Shown: in pieces, positions 18,571 through 25,998 of the stretch | Layout of the letters: the number at the start of each line of letters is the position of its first letter | How positions within the stretch are numbered: position 1 is the stretch's first letter | From: CAWAHD01 sp963781785 | GTDB taxonomy: Bacteria; Planctomycetota; Planctomycetia; Isosphaerales; Isosphaeraceae | Assembly (NCBI GenBank): GCA_963781785.1 | Contig: CAWAHD010000005.1 | Span: forward strand, 558,001-622,000 | Length of the DNA: 64,000 nt | Direction: 5' to 3' | Made by a program: the position numbers and the translations under genes | The notes under the pieces: generated by a model | The model's database searches: none | Seen by the model: only the letters and a program-made list of their open reading frames with translations | What the model was told of the DNA's origin: nothing

Positions 18571-18804
18571 ATATGCCATCCTCCGGCGCAATGAGCTCGC
18601 GAGCAAGCACGATCTCCTCGCCGTTTTGATTCTCAAGCAGGCCGCGAACGACGCCGTCAGTGCGAAACCGGTGTTCTTGCGGCTTGAGCCGACGTTTGGC
18701 CGGCTCAGTCCACAGTGTGGGTTGCGCGCGTTTTCCCAGTCCTGGCGATTTGACGGGATACAACGGCCGCGCACGTTATTCCAGCGCTCGATAGCCGGTT
18801 GGGC

Positions 18805-18859
18805 CCATAGATCTCATAGATCTCACTCTCGCGTACGGTGAGATCTATGAGATCTATGG
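18805..18859. repeat. 22-bp perfect inverted repeat built on AGATCTAT
   Basis: CCATAGATCTCATAGATCTC plus AC (18805-18826) is the exact reverse complement of 18838-18859 across an 11-nt loop. It lies immediately downstream of the ATPase gene and abuts the 20-bp direct repeats. It could be a protein-binding site or a transcription stop. Confidence 0.75.
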
Positions 18860-18928
18860 AGTCGGCGTGAGATCTATGGAGTCGACTTGAGATCTATGGA
18901 GCCGACGTGAGATCTATGGCTGAGACGG
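18840..18928. repeat. iteron-like 20-bp direct repeats
   Basis: After a half unit (18840-18848) come units at 18849, 18869, 18889 and 18909, each starting GAGATCTATGG, with period exactly 20 bp. The last two overlap the 3' end of the ATPase gene and supply its TAG stop. Confidence 0.75.
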
Positions 18929-20255
18929 ATCCTTGCTCGGGCGCATCACGTAATTGCCAGTAACTCTTCGAGCCGGGCCCGAATCCCTCCCGGCGTGTCA
19001 AAGCGCCGATGCGCGACCGAGCGCGATGAAGGGTGGGCCACGCGAAGCCGGCCTCCTCGCAGGCGCGGCGAAGCTCGGCGGCCGGAACGCAACCGCCGGC
19101 AAGCGTCTCTCTGAGCCACCTGTCGCACTCGCCCCGTTCGGGCCCTTCCGCGCCTGCTCGCAGCGCCTCCTCGACGGTTATCGTCACTGGCTCGTCGGAC
19201 CAGACGACCTGCGGGCCCCGGCCGTCTCGATCTTCGATCGTGTAGGCCAGAGGCGGGGCGAGCGGCGCCAGATTGCCGCCGTTATCGAGCATGAGCACCC
19301 GCCGGCCGGCCGGGTCGCGCGGGTCGGGCACGAACAGAAAACTGGCGCGGCAGGCGCCGACGTACGCGATCGAGCCCAGGACCCGATGTTTGCCGTTGGC
19401 CGACGCGCCTTTGTTGAGATGGCTGATGAGCACGACGGCGGCGCCTAACCGCTCGGCCAGGTTTTTCAAGGGGGAAAGCACCCCGCGCAGCGCGGCGTTG
19501 CGATTGTCGTCCACACCTTTCAAGGATGCCGACACCGGGTCGATCACGATCAGCCGGCAATCGCCCAGGCGAGCGGCCGCAGCGCAGATCGAGTCGACAT
19601 CGGCCCTCAGGCTCGGGAGCGTCTCTGCGCCGTTGGCCAGGACGACCGAGTCGATGAGATGGATCTTGGACAGGTCGGCGCCGGCCGCCACGAGCCGCGG
19701 GGCGATCGTCCGCGCCGGATCGTCCTCGGCGGACATCAAGATGCTGCTCCCCGCGCGGCTGGGCAGGTCGCTTCGCGGCAGAGCCAGCCCGCGCGACACC
19801 GCTGCCGCCAGGGCCAGCGTGACGAAGCTCTTGCCCAGCTTGGGGTCGCCGGCGAACATCGTGATCATTCCCAGCGGCACCCGGTCCGCCCACAGCCACT
19901 CGATCGTGCGCGGCTCGAATTGACCGACGCACGTCATCCTCACGCCCCGTTCCGGCTCGCCCGGCACAAGCGCCGCCGCCACCGGCTGTTCCGTCGCCGC
20001 CACGGGCCGGATCGCAGGCAGTTGGCCAGGCTCCAGCTTAGGATCAGGAGCTGCCGCAATGGTGAGGACCTGGAAGTTGGATTGCGTCAGAAACGCATTC
20101 CAGATGTCCTGCCGTTCGGAAACGCTCGCAGCAAGGAGTCGCTCTGCGAGTGGGCGAAACGCCGGTGACGCACGGCTCAGATCGAACCCGGGCCCCGGAA
20201 CCGTCGTCCCACACCGTGCGAGCTGGGCCAGTAGAAAAGCATCTGAAACAAACAT
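18894..20255 (-). CDS. RepA/KaiC-like AAA ATPase (AAA_25)
   Basis: About 453 residues. A P-loop ATPase core of the RepA-helicase/AAA_25 type sits in the middle: Walker A FAGDPKLGKSF, SILMSAEDDPARTI, Walker B CRLIVIDPVSA, VVLISHLNKG, and a further motif LGSIAYVGACRASFLFVPD. This is the fold of plasmid RepA and phage hexameric helicases. A C-terminal region (GECDRWLRETLAGG... GFAWPTLHRARSRIG) looks like a winged-helix DNA-binding part, as often seen when this ATPase sits in integrated elements. The start could be ATG 20255 or TTG 20261. The stop lies inside iteron-like repeats, which suggests a replicon or integrated-element origin; no integrase is seen. Confidence 0.8.
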   Translation of the reverse strand: MFVSDAFLLAQLARCGTTVPGPGFDLSRASPAFRPLAERLLAASVSERQDIWNAFLTQSNFQVLTIAAAPDPKLEPGQLPAIRPVAATEQPVAAALVPGEPERGVRMTCVGQFEPRTIEWLWADRVPLGMITMFAGDPKLGKSFVTLALAAAVSRGLALPRSDLPSRAGSSILMSAEDDPARTIAPRLVAAGADLSKIHLIDSVVLANGAETLPSLRADVDSICAAAARLGDCRLIVIDPVSASLKGVDDNRNAALRGVLSPLKNLAERLGAAVVLISHLNKGASANGKHRVLGSIAYVGACRASFLFVPDPRDPAGRRVLMLDNGGNLAPLAPPLAYTIEDRDGRGPQVVWSDEPVTITVEEALRAGAEGPERGECDRWLRETLAGGCVPAAELRRACEEAGFAWPTLHRARSRIGALTRREGFGPGSKSYWQLRDAPEQGSVSAIDLTSAP

Positions 20256-20471
20256 GAGCAAATACCGTTATGGGATAGCGCTCAGTGGTCAGTTGTGAAT
20301 CGCTTGCGATCGATTGTCCCGGCCCAGCGCGACCGAGATCGTGGGCCGACGTCGCGTTCCGGCTAGGATACGACTGCCTGCTGCGTATGCGGCATGATGA
20401 ATGTGCCTACGTTATTGGACTGACGCGCTTAATAAAATCACAAAATGGCCTGCTCGGGGCGAACAAGCGTT

Positions 20472-20497
20472 AAAAAAAACAGGGAGACCTCCCCCTG
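20472..20497 (-). terminator. Rho-independent terminator
   Basis: On the minus strand CAGGGGG and CTCCCTG arms around AGGT are followed by eight T. No minus-strand gene that I trust lies upstream of it up to 20970. The transcript that ends here may be non-coding, and the rest of 20256-20975 shows no supported gene. Confidence 0.6.
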
Positions 20498-20975
20498 GTT
20501 GTCCGAAAAGAGGCCACAATCGCCTCGGCGAAATGGACAATTGAGAGGACAGGCAGCGCGGTAAGGGAACCACGTGCGGGGCGCACAGGCGGCCGACCGC
20601 ACGACAACTGAGATGGCAGGAAACCGTCGTGAAAACATGCCACCCTTTGCCACATTTCTGCCACTTCCAGAACGCCTCACGCGTCGATTTTTCTTCGCCG
20701 TATGTCGTTTGAGAGTTTGGGGATCTGGCTAGGTAGGATTTGCCTGGGGCGTCAAAATCACGAGTGCCCACTGGTGACGCGAAAACTGCCATTATTTCGG
20801 CGCACCGGATGGGTGTCGATCGGGGATCGACGGCGCGGTCGATTCAGGGAAGAGGCCAGGAATAACGTTCTGGAATCCTCAAGAATTCGACGGATGCCAA
20901 GCTTAGAGAATCCCGGATCGCGGCGTCCAATAGAACCGAACGCCGCGACACACCGCTGGGCAATCCGGTCTTTTC

Positions 20976-21063
20976 GTAGGTCAGGCTTTCGAGCCTGACG
21001 ATCCCGTAGGTCAGGCTTTCGAGCCTGACTTGCTGCGATGTCAGGCTGGAAAGCCTGACCTAC
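20976..21063. repeat. three type A repeat arms
   Basis: Two direct arms GTAGGTCAGGCTTTCGAGCC plus TGAC and one inverted arm ending GCCTGACCTAC can fold together. The first two arms carry G instead of C in the centre (TTTCGAG), making each arm a better palindrome. Confidence 0.75.
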
Positions 21064-21251
21064 AGCGTCGCGGGTGCCACGCCTGCGCGGGAAATCTCTA
21101 GCCCACGTTTCGGGGCGTTGAGAACGAAAATGTCCATCATCTTGTAAATGGTGACTCTGGCTTGATCTGAGGGAGATAACCCAGGAACAAATCCCGGTGT
21201 CAGTTCTCTCTGTCCAGCCTGTGTGGACTCGTCGCCGTCCTGGCACTTGCA

Positions 21252-21533
21252 ATGTCGCAGAACAGCGTGTCCCAGGCGGCATTTGCCGTGACCTGGGTGA
21301 TTCTTCTGGCCGCTACGATCCGCTGGGTGTTTGGACCGGACCCTTTCTGGCGTGGATTCGTGATATCGGGAGCGTCCTGCCTGTTCCTCTCACGCCTGTT
21401 TGCCACGCCGCCCACTTGGGGGCAACCCGATGTCATGGGTCTGGTCCATCCGATCCTGGCACTCACGCTGGCCACGCTTGTCGGCACGCTGGTGCGCTCG
21501 TGGGATCGTGGGGAGTGCTGGACACAGCAGTGA
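21252..21533 (+). CDS. small hypothetical membrane protein
   Basis: 93 residues from ATG 21252 with three hydrophobic stretches (AAFAVTWVILLAATIRWVFG, FVISGASCLFLSRLF, LVHPILALTLATLVGTLV). No family is recognised. It lies about 80 bp upstream of the TPR gene on the same strand and could share its transcript. Confidence 0.5.
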   Translation: MSQNSVSQAAFAVTWVILLAATIRWVFGPDPFWRGFVISGASCLFLSRLFATPPTWGQPDVMGLVHPILALTLATLVGTLVRSWDRGECWTQQ

Positions 21534-21615
21534 CCGAGACCGATCATGGTCGTGGCCCAGCGAAATACGGCAACAAAGCCGTCTCGCTGCGACAATCATC
21601 CTTGGGCGCGTTGGG

Positions 21616-22899
21616 ATGGCACACACATCTCCGGGTTCCGAACGCTTCGACGACCAAGGTGCCCAAAACCTGGTCGGCGAGCGAGTCGTGCAGAAATTCA
21701 GCGATTTCGCTCTTCACGTCGAAAATAGGCTCGTGGACACCGAGAAGTCGATCTACTTTTTTCGGGTCGAGCGGATCGATGGCCACTTCCTTTTGCTCAA
21801 GGCTGAGGGACGGACGTTGAGCGGTTGGGCCAGCGCCGACTCGGTGGTCACCGTCGAGCAAGCGATCGAGTTCTTCAACATCCAGATCCGGGACTATCCT
21901 CTCGACCCCTTTCCCTGGTTAATGCGGGCCATGATCTGGAGCGTCAAAGAGGAGTTCGACAAGGCCATTGCCGACAACACTGAGGCGATCCGGCTCGATC
22001 CCAAGAGCCCACTCGCCTACTGCGGCCGCGGTTGGGCGTGGGCAAGGAAGGATGAGTTTGACGAGGCTTTTGCCGACTACGCCGAGGCCATCCGACTCGA
22101 CCCCAAGGATGCAAATGCCTATCGCAACCGTGGCAACGCATGGTGCGTCAAGCACGAGTACGACGAGGCGATCGCCGACTATGATGAGGCCATCCGCCTC
22201 GACCCCAATGTTGCAATAGCCTACGCGTGCCGCGGCTGTGCCAGGTTCGCCAAGCGGGCGTACGACGAGGCGATCGCCGACTATGATGAGGCCATCCGCC
22301 TCGACCCCGGCGACAAACTCGCCTATGACGCCCGCGGCTTCGCCTGGGTCCGAACGAAGGGGTACGACGAGGCCATCGCCGACTTCACCGAGGCCATCCG
22401 CCTCGACTCCGGCGACAAAAACGCCTATGGCGGCCGCGGCTACGCCTGGAGCGAGAAGAACCAACACGACAAGGCCATCGCCGACATCACTGAGGCCATA
22501 CGGCTCAATCCAAGCAACGCTATTGCCTACTACAACCGCGGCTGCTCGTGGATCGAAATGAAACAGTACGACAATGCCGTCGCCGACTTCAGCGAGGCCA
22601 TACGGCTCGAGCCCGGAAACGCTTACGCTTACAGTGCCCGCCGCTACGCGTGGTCCGAAACGCCCGGTGTCCGGATGCGAGTCTTGCTCGGTGGGGCCGG
22701 AATCGGCGCTCTGGCCGGGCTTATTCTTTTGTTTCTCGGCGTGCGCGAACACGAACCGTGGCTTGCCGTCGGAGCGGGGTTCATCGCCGCAGGGATCATC
22801 TCTGGGTATCTTTTCCTGATGACGCTCCTGCGGACCAACCCCGCGACGCGGGCGATTCAGGCGCCGCCCGCCCAATCGGAGAGCGCGCGACCAGCGTGA
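21616..22899 (+). CDS. tetratricopeptide repeat membrane protein
   Basis: About 427 residues from ATG 21616. After an N-terminal region of about 100 residues come about eight 34-residue TPR units with the core YDEAIADYDEAIRLDP and AYxxRGxAW, a class used for protein binding. Two membrane helices near the C-terminus (GGAGIGALAGLILLFLGV and LAVGAGFIAAGIISGYLFLM) anchor it. Adjacent repeats are very similar in DNA, so the count may change by recombination. The partner is unknown; the frame is open upstream but the chosen ATG is where the conserved-looking sequence begins. Confidence 0.75.
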   Translation: MAHTSPGSERFDDQGAQNLVGERVVQKFSDFALHVENRLVDTEKSIYFFRVERIDGHFLLLKAEGRTLSGWASADSVVTVEQAIEFFNIQIRDYPLDPFPWLMRAMIWSVKEEFDKAIADNTEAIRLDPKSPLAYCGRGWAWARKDEFDEAFADYAEAIRLDPKDANAYRNRGNAWCVKHEYDEAIADYDEAIRLDPNVAIAYACRGCARFAKRAYDEAIADYDEAIRLDPGDKLAYDARGFAWVRTKGYDEAIADFTEAIRLDSGDKNAYGGRGYAWSEKNQHDKAIADITEAIRLNPSNAIAYYNRGCSWIEMKQYDNAVADFSEAIRLEPGNAYAYSARRYAWSETPGVRMRVLLGGAGIGALAGLILLFLGVREHEPWLAVGAGFIAAGIISGYLFLMTLLRTNPATRAIQAPPAQSESARPA

Positions 22900-22924
22900 T
22901 CTGCCGTTGTCTTGCGGGCGGCCG

Positions 22925-23716
22925 TCACGAGAAAGTTCTGCAACGTGCCGCAAGCAGGCCGGTCGCCGTGGCGATGTCGATGTCTGCGACCAGCAATCCT
23001 TCCTGTCCGTAGGGCTGGTAGCTGAGAAGCGTGCCATCCGGACGGACGATCGCCGACGTGGTGGGAGAGCCAGGGCTCGCATAATTGACGGTTGCGAAAT
23101 AGCAGGTGTTCTCGGCCGCGCGGCACAGGGCCGCTTTCTCGTGAAATGTATTCGCGGGATCGGCGAAGGTCACCGGCCGGTAAGATCCGGATTCCGCTTC
23201 GTGGAATTGTGGGTGAAACACAATATGTGCTCCACGGCGGGCGGACCAGCGGACGGTCTCGGGGTACCGCCAGCCTTCGTGGCAGATCGCGACGCCGAAC
23301 TTTAGCGGGCCAGCTTGAAAGACGCGGCGGCCCGAGCCTGGTGTGTACGTGGCCTCTTCCGAGGGGTCGATCTGGACCTTGTCCTGAAAGCCCGCGATCG
23401 AACCGTCTTGATCGACAACCAAGGCGGTCGCGACCAGCCCGCCGTCAACAAAGCGTTCCGTTCCGAGAACGACGGTGATTCTTGCCTTGGCGGCTGCTTT
23501 TGCGATGACCAACCAGGCGTCTTCGAGGAACTCGGGATCGGGCGGCGGGACGGGTTTGCCAATTGCTCGATATCCGGGGACGTAGCATTCCGGAAAGCAG
23601 ATGATCCGCGCGCCCTTCTCGGAGGCTTCCTGGGTGGCCTGCTCGACGAGCGTGATCGATTCAAATGCTGTCGCCGGGAACTTGATGTTGGCGAGTGCGA
23701 TTCGAATGGGGTTCAC
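22925..23716 (-). CDS. carbon-nitrogen hydrolase (nitrilase superfamily)
   Basis: A 263-residue amidase/nitrilase-fold enzyme that cleaves C-N bonds through a Glu-Lys-Cys triad. Glu is in IICFPECYVPGYR, Lys in FQDKVQIDPSE, Cys in FGVAICHEGWRYPE. GTG 23716 (VNPIRIALANIKFP) follows AAGGGAAAG. The length is normal. The substrate is not determinable. It is convergent with the TPR gene and divergent from the lipase gene. Confidence 0.85.
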   Translation of the reverse strand: MNPIRIALANIKFPATAFESITLVEQATQEASEKGARIICFPECYVPGYRAIGKPVPPPDPEFLEDAWLVIAKAAAKARITVVLGTERFVDGGLVATALVVDQDGSIAGFQDKVQIDPSEEATYTPGSGRRVFQAGPLKFGVAICHEGWRYPETVRWSARRGAHIVFHPQFHEAESGSYRPVTFADPANTFHEKAALCRAAENTCYFATVNYASPGSPTTSAIVRPDGTLLSYQPYGQEGLLVADIDIATATGLLAARCRTFS

Positions 23717-24035
23717 GACTTTCCCTTTGCAAGAGAGTCCCCTGCCCGAAGGTCGATCGCAGATCGGACCGACTCTTCGATTTGCGCGTGAAGGCGCTTG
23801 CGACGCAATTATATTGCAAACAAGCCCGTGCGCGGGTCGTCTCGGGCGCAAGTGGAGTTCCAGAATATCGGGATCCTTGTTGAAACCGAGCGGTTCGCAA
23901 CGGATAATCCAGGCCGCTATCGACGTCGTGCATGGTCAGTGGCCTGAAAGAGTCGACAGAGAAAGCGCGAAAAGCGACGGCAAAGACTGCAAGTCGTCAC
24001 TCCATCGAATCGTCGCCGCGGGGTCGGAGAGAATC
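23717..24035. other. 319-bp divergent intergenic region
   Basis: This lies between the divergent nitrilase and lipase genes and must hold both promoters. I see no strong sigma-70 match, repeat or RNA gene in it. Confidence 0.4.
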
Positions 24036-24872
24036 ATGGATCTGAATCAAGCAATCCAATTCGCACAGCTTGTCAACGCGGCGTACGCTATACCTCCCAC
24101 CGACCTCACGAACTCGGCCGGCAACGCGCTGGTCGTGGGCGGCATTGCGTACACGGTCGTGACGACAATTTATGCCAACGACCTCGCGACTGACGTGAAT
24201 CCCAGCCGCGGCAATGACCTGGTCTCGATCGGTCTGATCTGCCAGGCCGATGCAAGCGGGGATGTCGTGATCGCGATTCGCGGCACGGAAGGAATTATGG
24301 AGTGGGTCAACGACGCAGAGTTTCTGCTGGTCACGTGCCCATTCCTCGCGGGTGCCGGCCACACCGAAGACGGCTTCACCGCCATGTACAATTCCCTGAG
24401 CACGAACACCGCACCCGGATCGCTCAGTGTCGCCAGCGCACTGGCGACCCTACGCTTCAAGCAACCCGTCCGCTCCTTGACGATTTGCGGCCACAGTCTG
24501 GGAGGAGCCCTGGCGACACTCTTGGCGCTGGACGTCGCGGCGAATACCACCTTCAACGCCCCGACGATCTTTACGTATGCGAGCCCGCGCACCGGAGATC
24601 CGGCGTTTGCCGGCACATTCAACCAGGTGGTCAAGAATTCTTTCCGGGTCGCCAATCGAATGGACCTGGTTCCGAAGCTACCGTTGCCCCCGTTCTACGA
24701 ACATGTGAACCAGGAATACGATTTGAACCCGATCCGGTTGCTGCCGCTCCCACCCAAGATCCTGGTCGATCCCACGCTCGTGTGCGAGCACAGCCTCGTG
24801 AGTTATCTCTATCTCTTGTCGGTCGTCGCCGGTGGCCCTGTCCTCGCCCTCGATCCAGAATGCCAACCATGA
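24036..24872 (+). CDS. class 3 lipase (alpha/beta hydrolase)
   Basis: A 278-residue lipase of the fungal class 3 type. The nucleophile elbow is GHSLGGALATLLALD; the Asp is likely in RVANRMDLVPKLP and the His in YEHVNQEYD, as in the family. VVIAIRGTEGIMEWVNDAEF is the usual oxyanion region. There is no signal peptide, so it may act in the cytoplasm. ATG 24036 is the start. The stop TGA overlaps the ATG of the next gene by four bases (ATGA at 24869), which suggests translational coupling. Confidence 0.8.
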   Translation: MDLNQAIQFAQLVNAAYAIPPTDLTNSAGNALVVGGIAYTVVTTIYANDLATDVNPSRGNDLVSIGLICQADASGDVVIAIRGTEGIMEWVNDAEFLLVTCPFLAGAGHTEDGFTAMYNSLSTNTAPGSLSVASALATLRFKQPVRSLTICGHSLGGALATLLALDVAANTTFNAPTIFTYASPRTGDPAFAGTFNQVVKNSFRVANRMDLVPKLPLPPFYEHVNQEYDLNPIRLLPLPPKILVDPTLVCEHSLVSYLYLLSVVAGGPVLALDPECQP

Positions 24873-25954
24873 TCTGTCGCAGCGAGTTGAAACGGCTCCA
24901 GGACCAGCGGGATTATCCCTCGCTCTCACTCCTGTCCCCCACGCACCGAACGGCTCCGGCGAACCGGCGGGACCGGATCGTCGTGAAGAACCTCGCGGCG
25001 GCGGGGCTGAAGCGCCTTCATGGCGAGTTCAAGAAGCGCGAAGTCACCGCCCTGGTCAAGAACCTGAACCGGCTCGTCGATCGCGTAGACTGGGAGCATT
25101 CCCTGGAAGGCCTGGCCCTGTTCGCAAGCCGGGACGTCGCCTCGGCCGTTCAGCTCCCGTTCCGGCCGAGGGCGAGGGTCGTGATCGACGCAACTTTTGC
25201 GACGCGCGACCTTGTGTATTCCCTCAACCGGTCGCCACGGTACCACGTCCTGGTCTTGACCGAGAAGCCGACGCGGCTGTTCGAGGCGACGACACACGTC
25301 CTCACCGAGTACGCCGCCAAGCCGTTCCCGATGGTCCACAAGGGGCCCGGCGGGGCGTCGCGTCTGCCCGGCGGCCAGGGGATCAACCGGTCCGCCGTCC
25401 GCGATGAGTCGCACCGGCAGTTCTTCCGCCAAGTCGATGACGCCCTGAGCGCCATCCAGAAGGAGGACCACCTCCCTGTGGTGGTTGTCGGTGTCGATCG
25501 CTACCTCGCGTTCTACCAGGAGGTCACGAAGGATCCCGACGCGATCGTCGGCGTGGTGGCGGGGAGCCATGACAACCCGAGTCCCACGGCCCTCGGCAAG
25601 CTCGTCTGGCCCATCTTCAAGGCGGGTTCGACCTTGAGGCGCACCCGCGCGCTGGCCCGCCTCGGCCAGGCGGTGAGCGTCAACCGGCACGCGTCCGGGA
25701 TCGATCAGGTATGGCGTGCCGTGTTCGAGAAGCGCTGCCAGACCCTGCTGGTCGAGACCGGCTTCGAACATCCCGCCGACGTCGCTCCGCAGGGCGATCG
25801 TTTGCTCCCGTATTCCGGGATCGGAGCGTCGGCGCTGGACGACACGGTGGACGAGGTGATCGAGCGGGTCATCGCCGATGGCGGCGAGGTGTTCTTCTAC
25901 GAGCCGGGTGTCCTCGATCTTCACCAGCGGATCGCGGCCGTGCTCCGCTACTGA
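24869..25954 (+). CDS. baeRF-type protein (bacterial archaeal-eRF1-like family)
   Basis: A 361-residue protein resembling the baeRF families, bacterial relatives of archaeal/eukaryotic release factor eRF1. The start SELKRLQDQRDYPSLSLLSP with PTHR is typical, followed by a mixed alpha/beta body (VVVVGVDRYLAFYQEV, VVAGSHDN) and a C-terminal domain ending DGGEVFFYEPGVLDLHQRIA. The families are predicted from comparative genomics to act at the ribosome in stress or conflict. The start at ATG 24869 overlaps the lipase stop; ATG 24860 is also in frame. The pairing with a lipase is unusual. Confidence 0.7.
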   Translation: MICRSELKRLQDQRDYPSLSLLSPTHRTAPANRRDRIVVKNLAAAGLKRLHGEFKKREVTALVKNLNRLVDRVDWEHSLEGLALFASRDVASAVQLPFRPRARVVIDATFATRDLVYSLNRSPRYHVLVLTEKPTRLFEATTHVLTEYAAKPFPMVHKGPGGASRLPGGQGINRSAVRDESHRQFFRQVDDALSAIQKEDHLPVVVVGVDRYLAFYQEVTKDPDAIVGVVAGSHDNPSPTALGKLVWPIFKAGSTLRRTRALARLGQAVSVNRHASGIDQVWRAVFEKRCQTLLVETGFEHPADVAPQGDRLLPYSGIGASALDDTVDEVIERVIADGGEVFFYEPGVLDLHQRIAAVLRY

Positions 25955-25998
25955 GCCAGCCCGGGAAACCGGACGACCCAAATGCAATCGGTGCTCAG

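Noticed and set aside
20412..20792. A 126-residue minus-strand protein
   Set aside because: It runs through an intrinsic terminator and its T-tract, lacks a ribosome binding site, and shows no protein-like pattern.
20758..21282. A minus-strand protein containing VGQAFQPD and KPDLR phrases
   Set aside because: The phrases are translations of the type A palindromic repeat.
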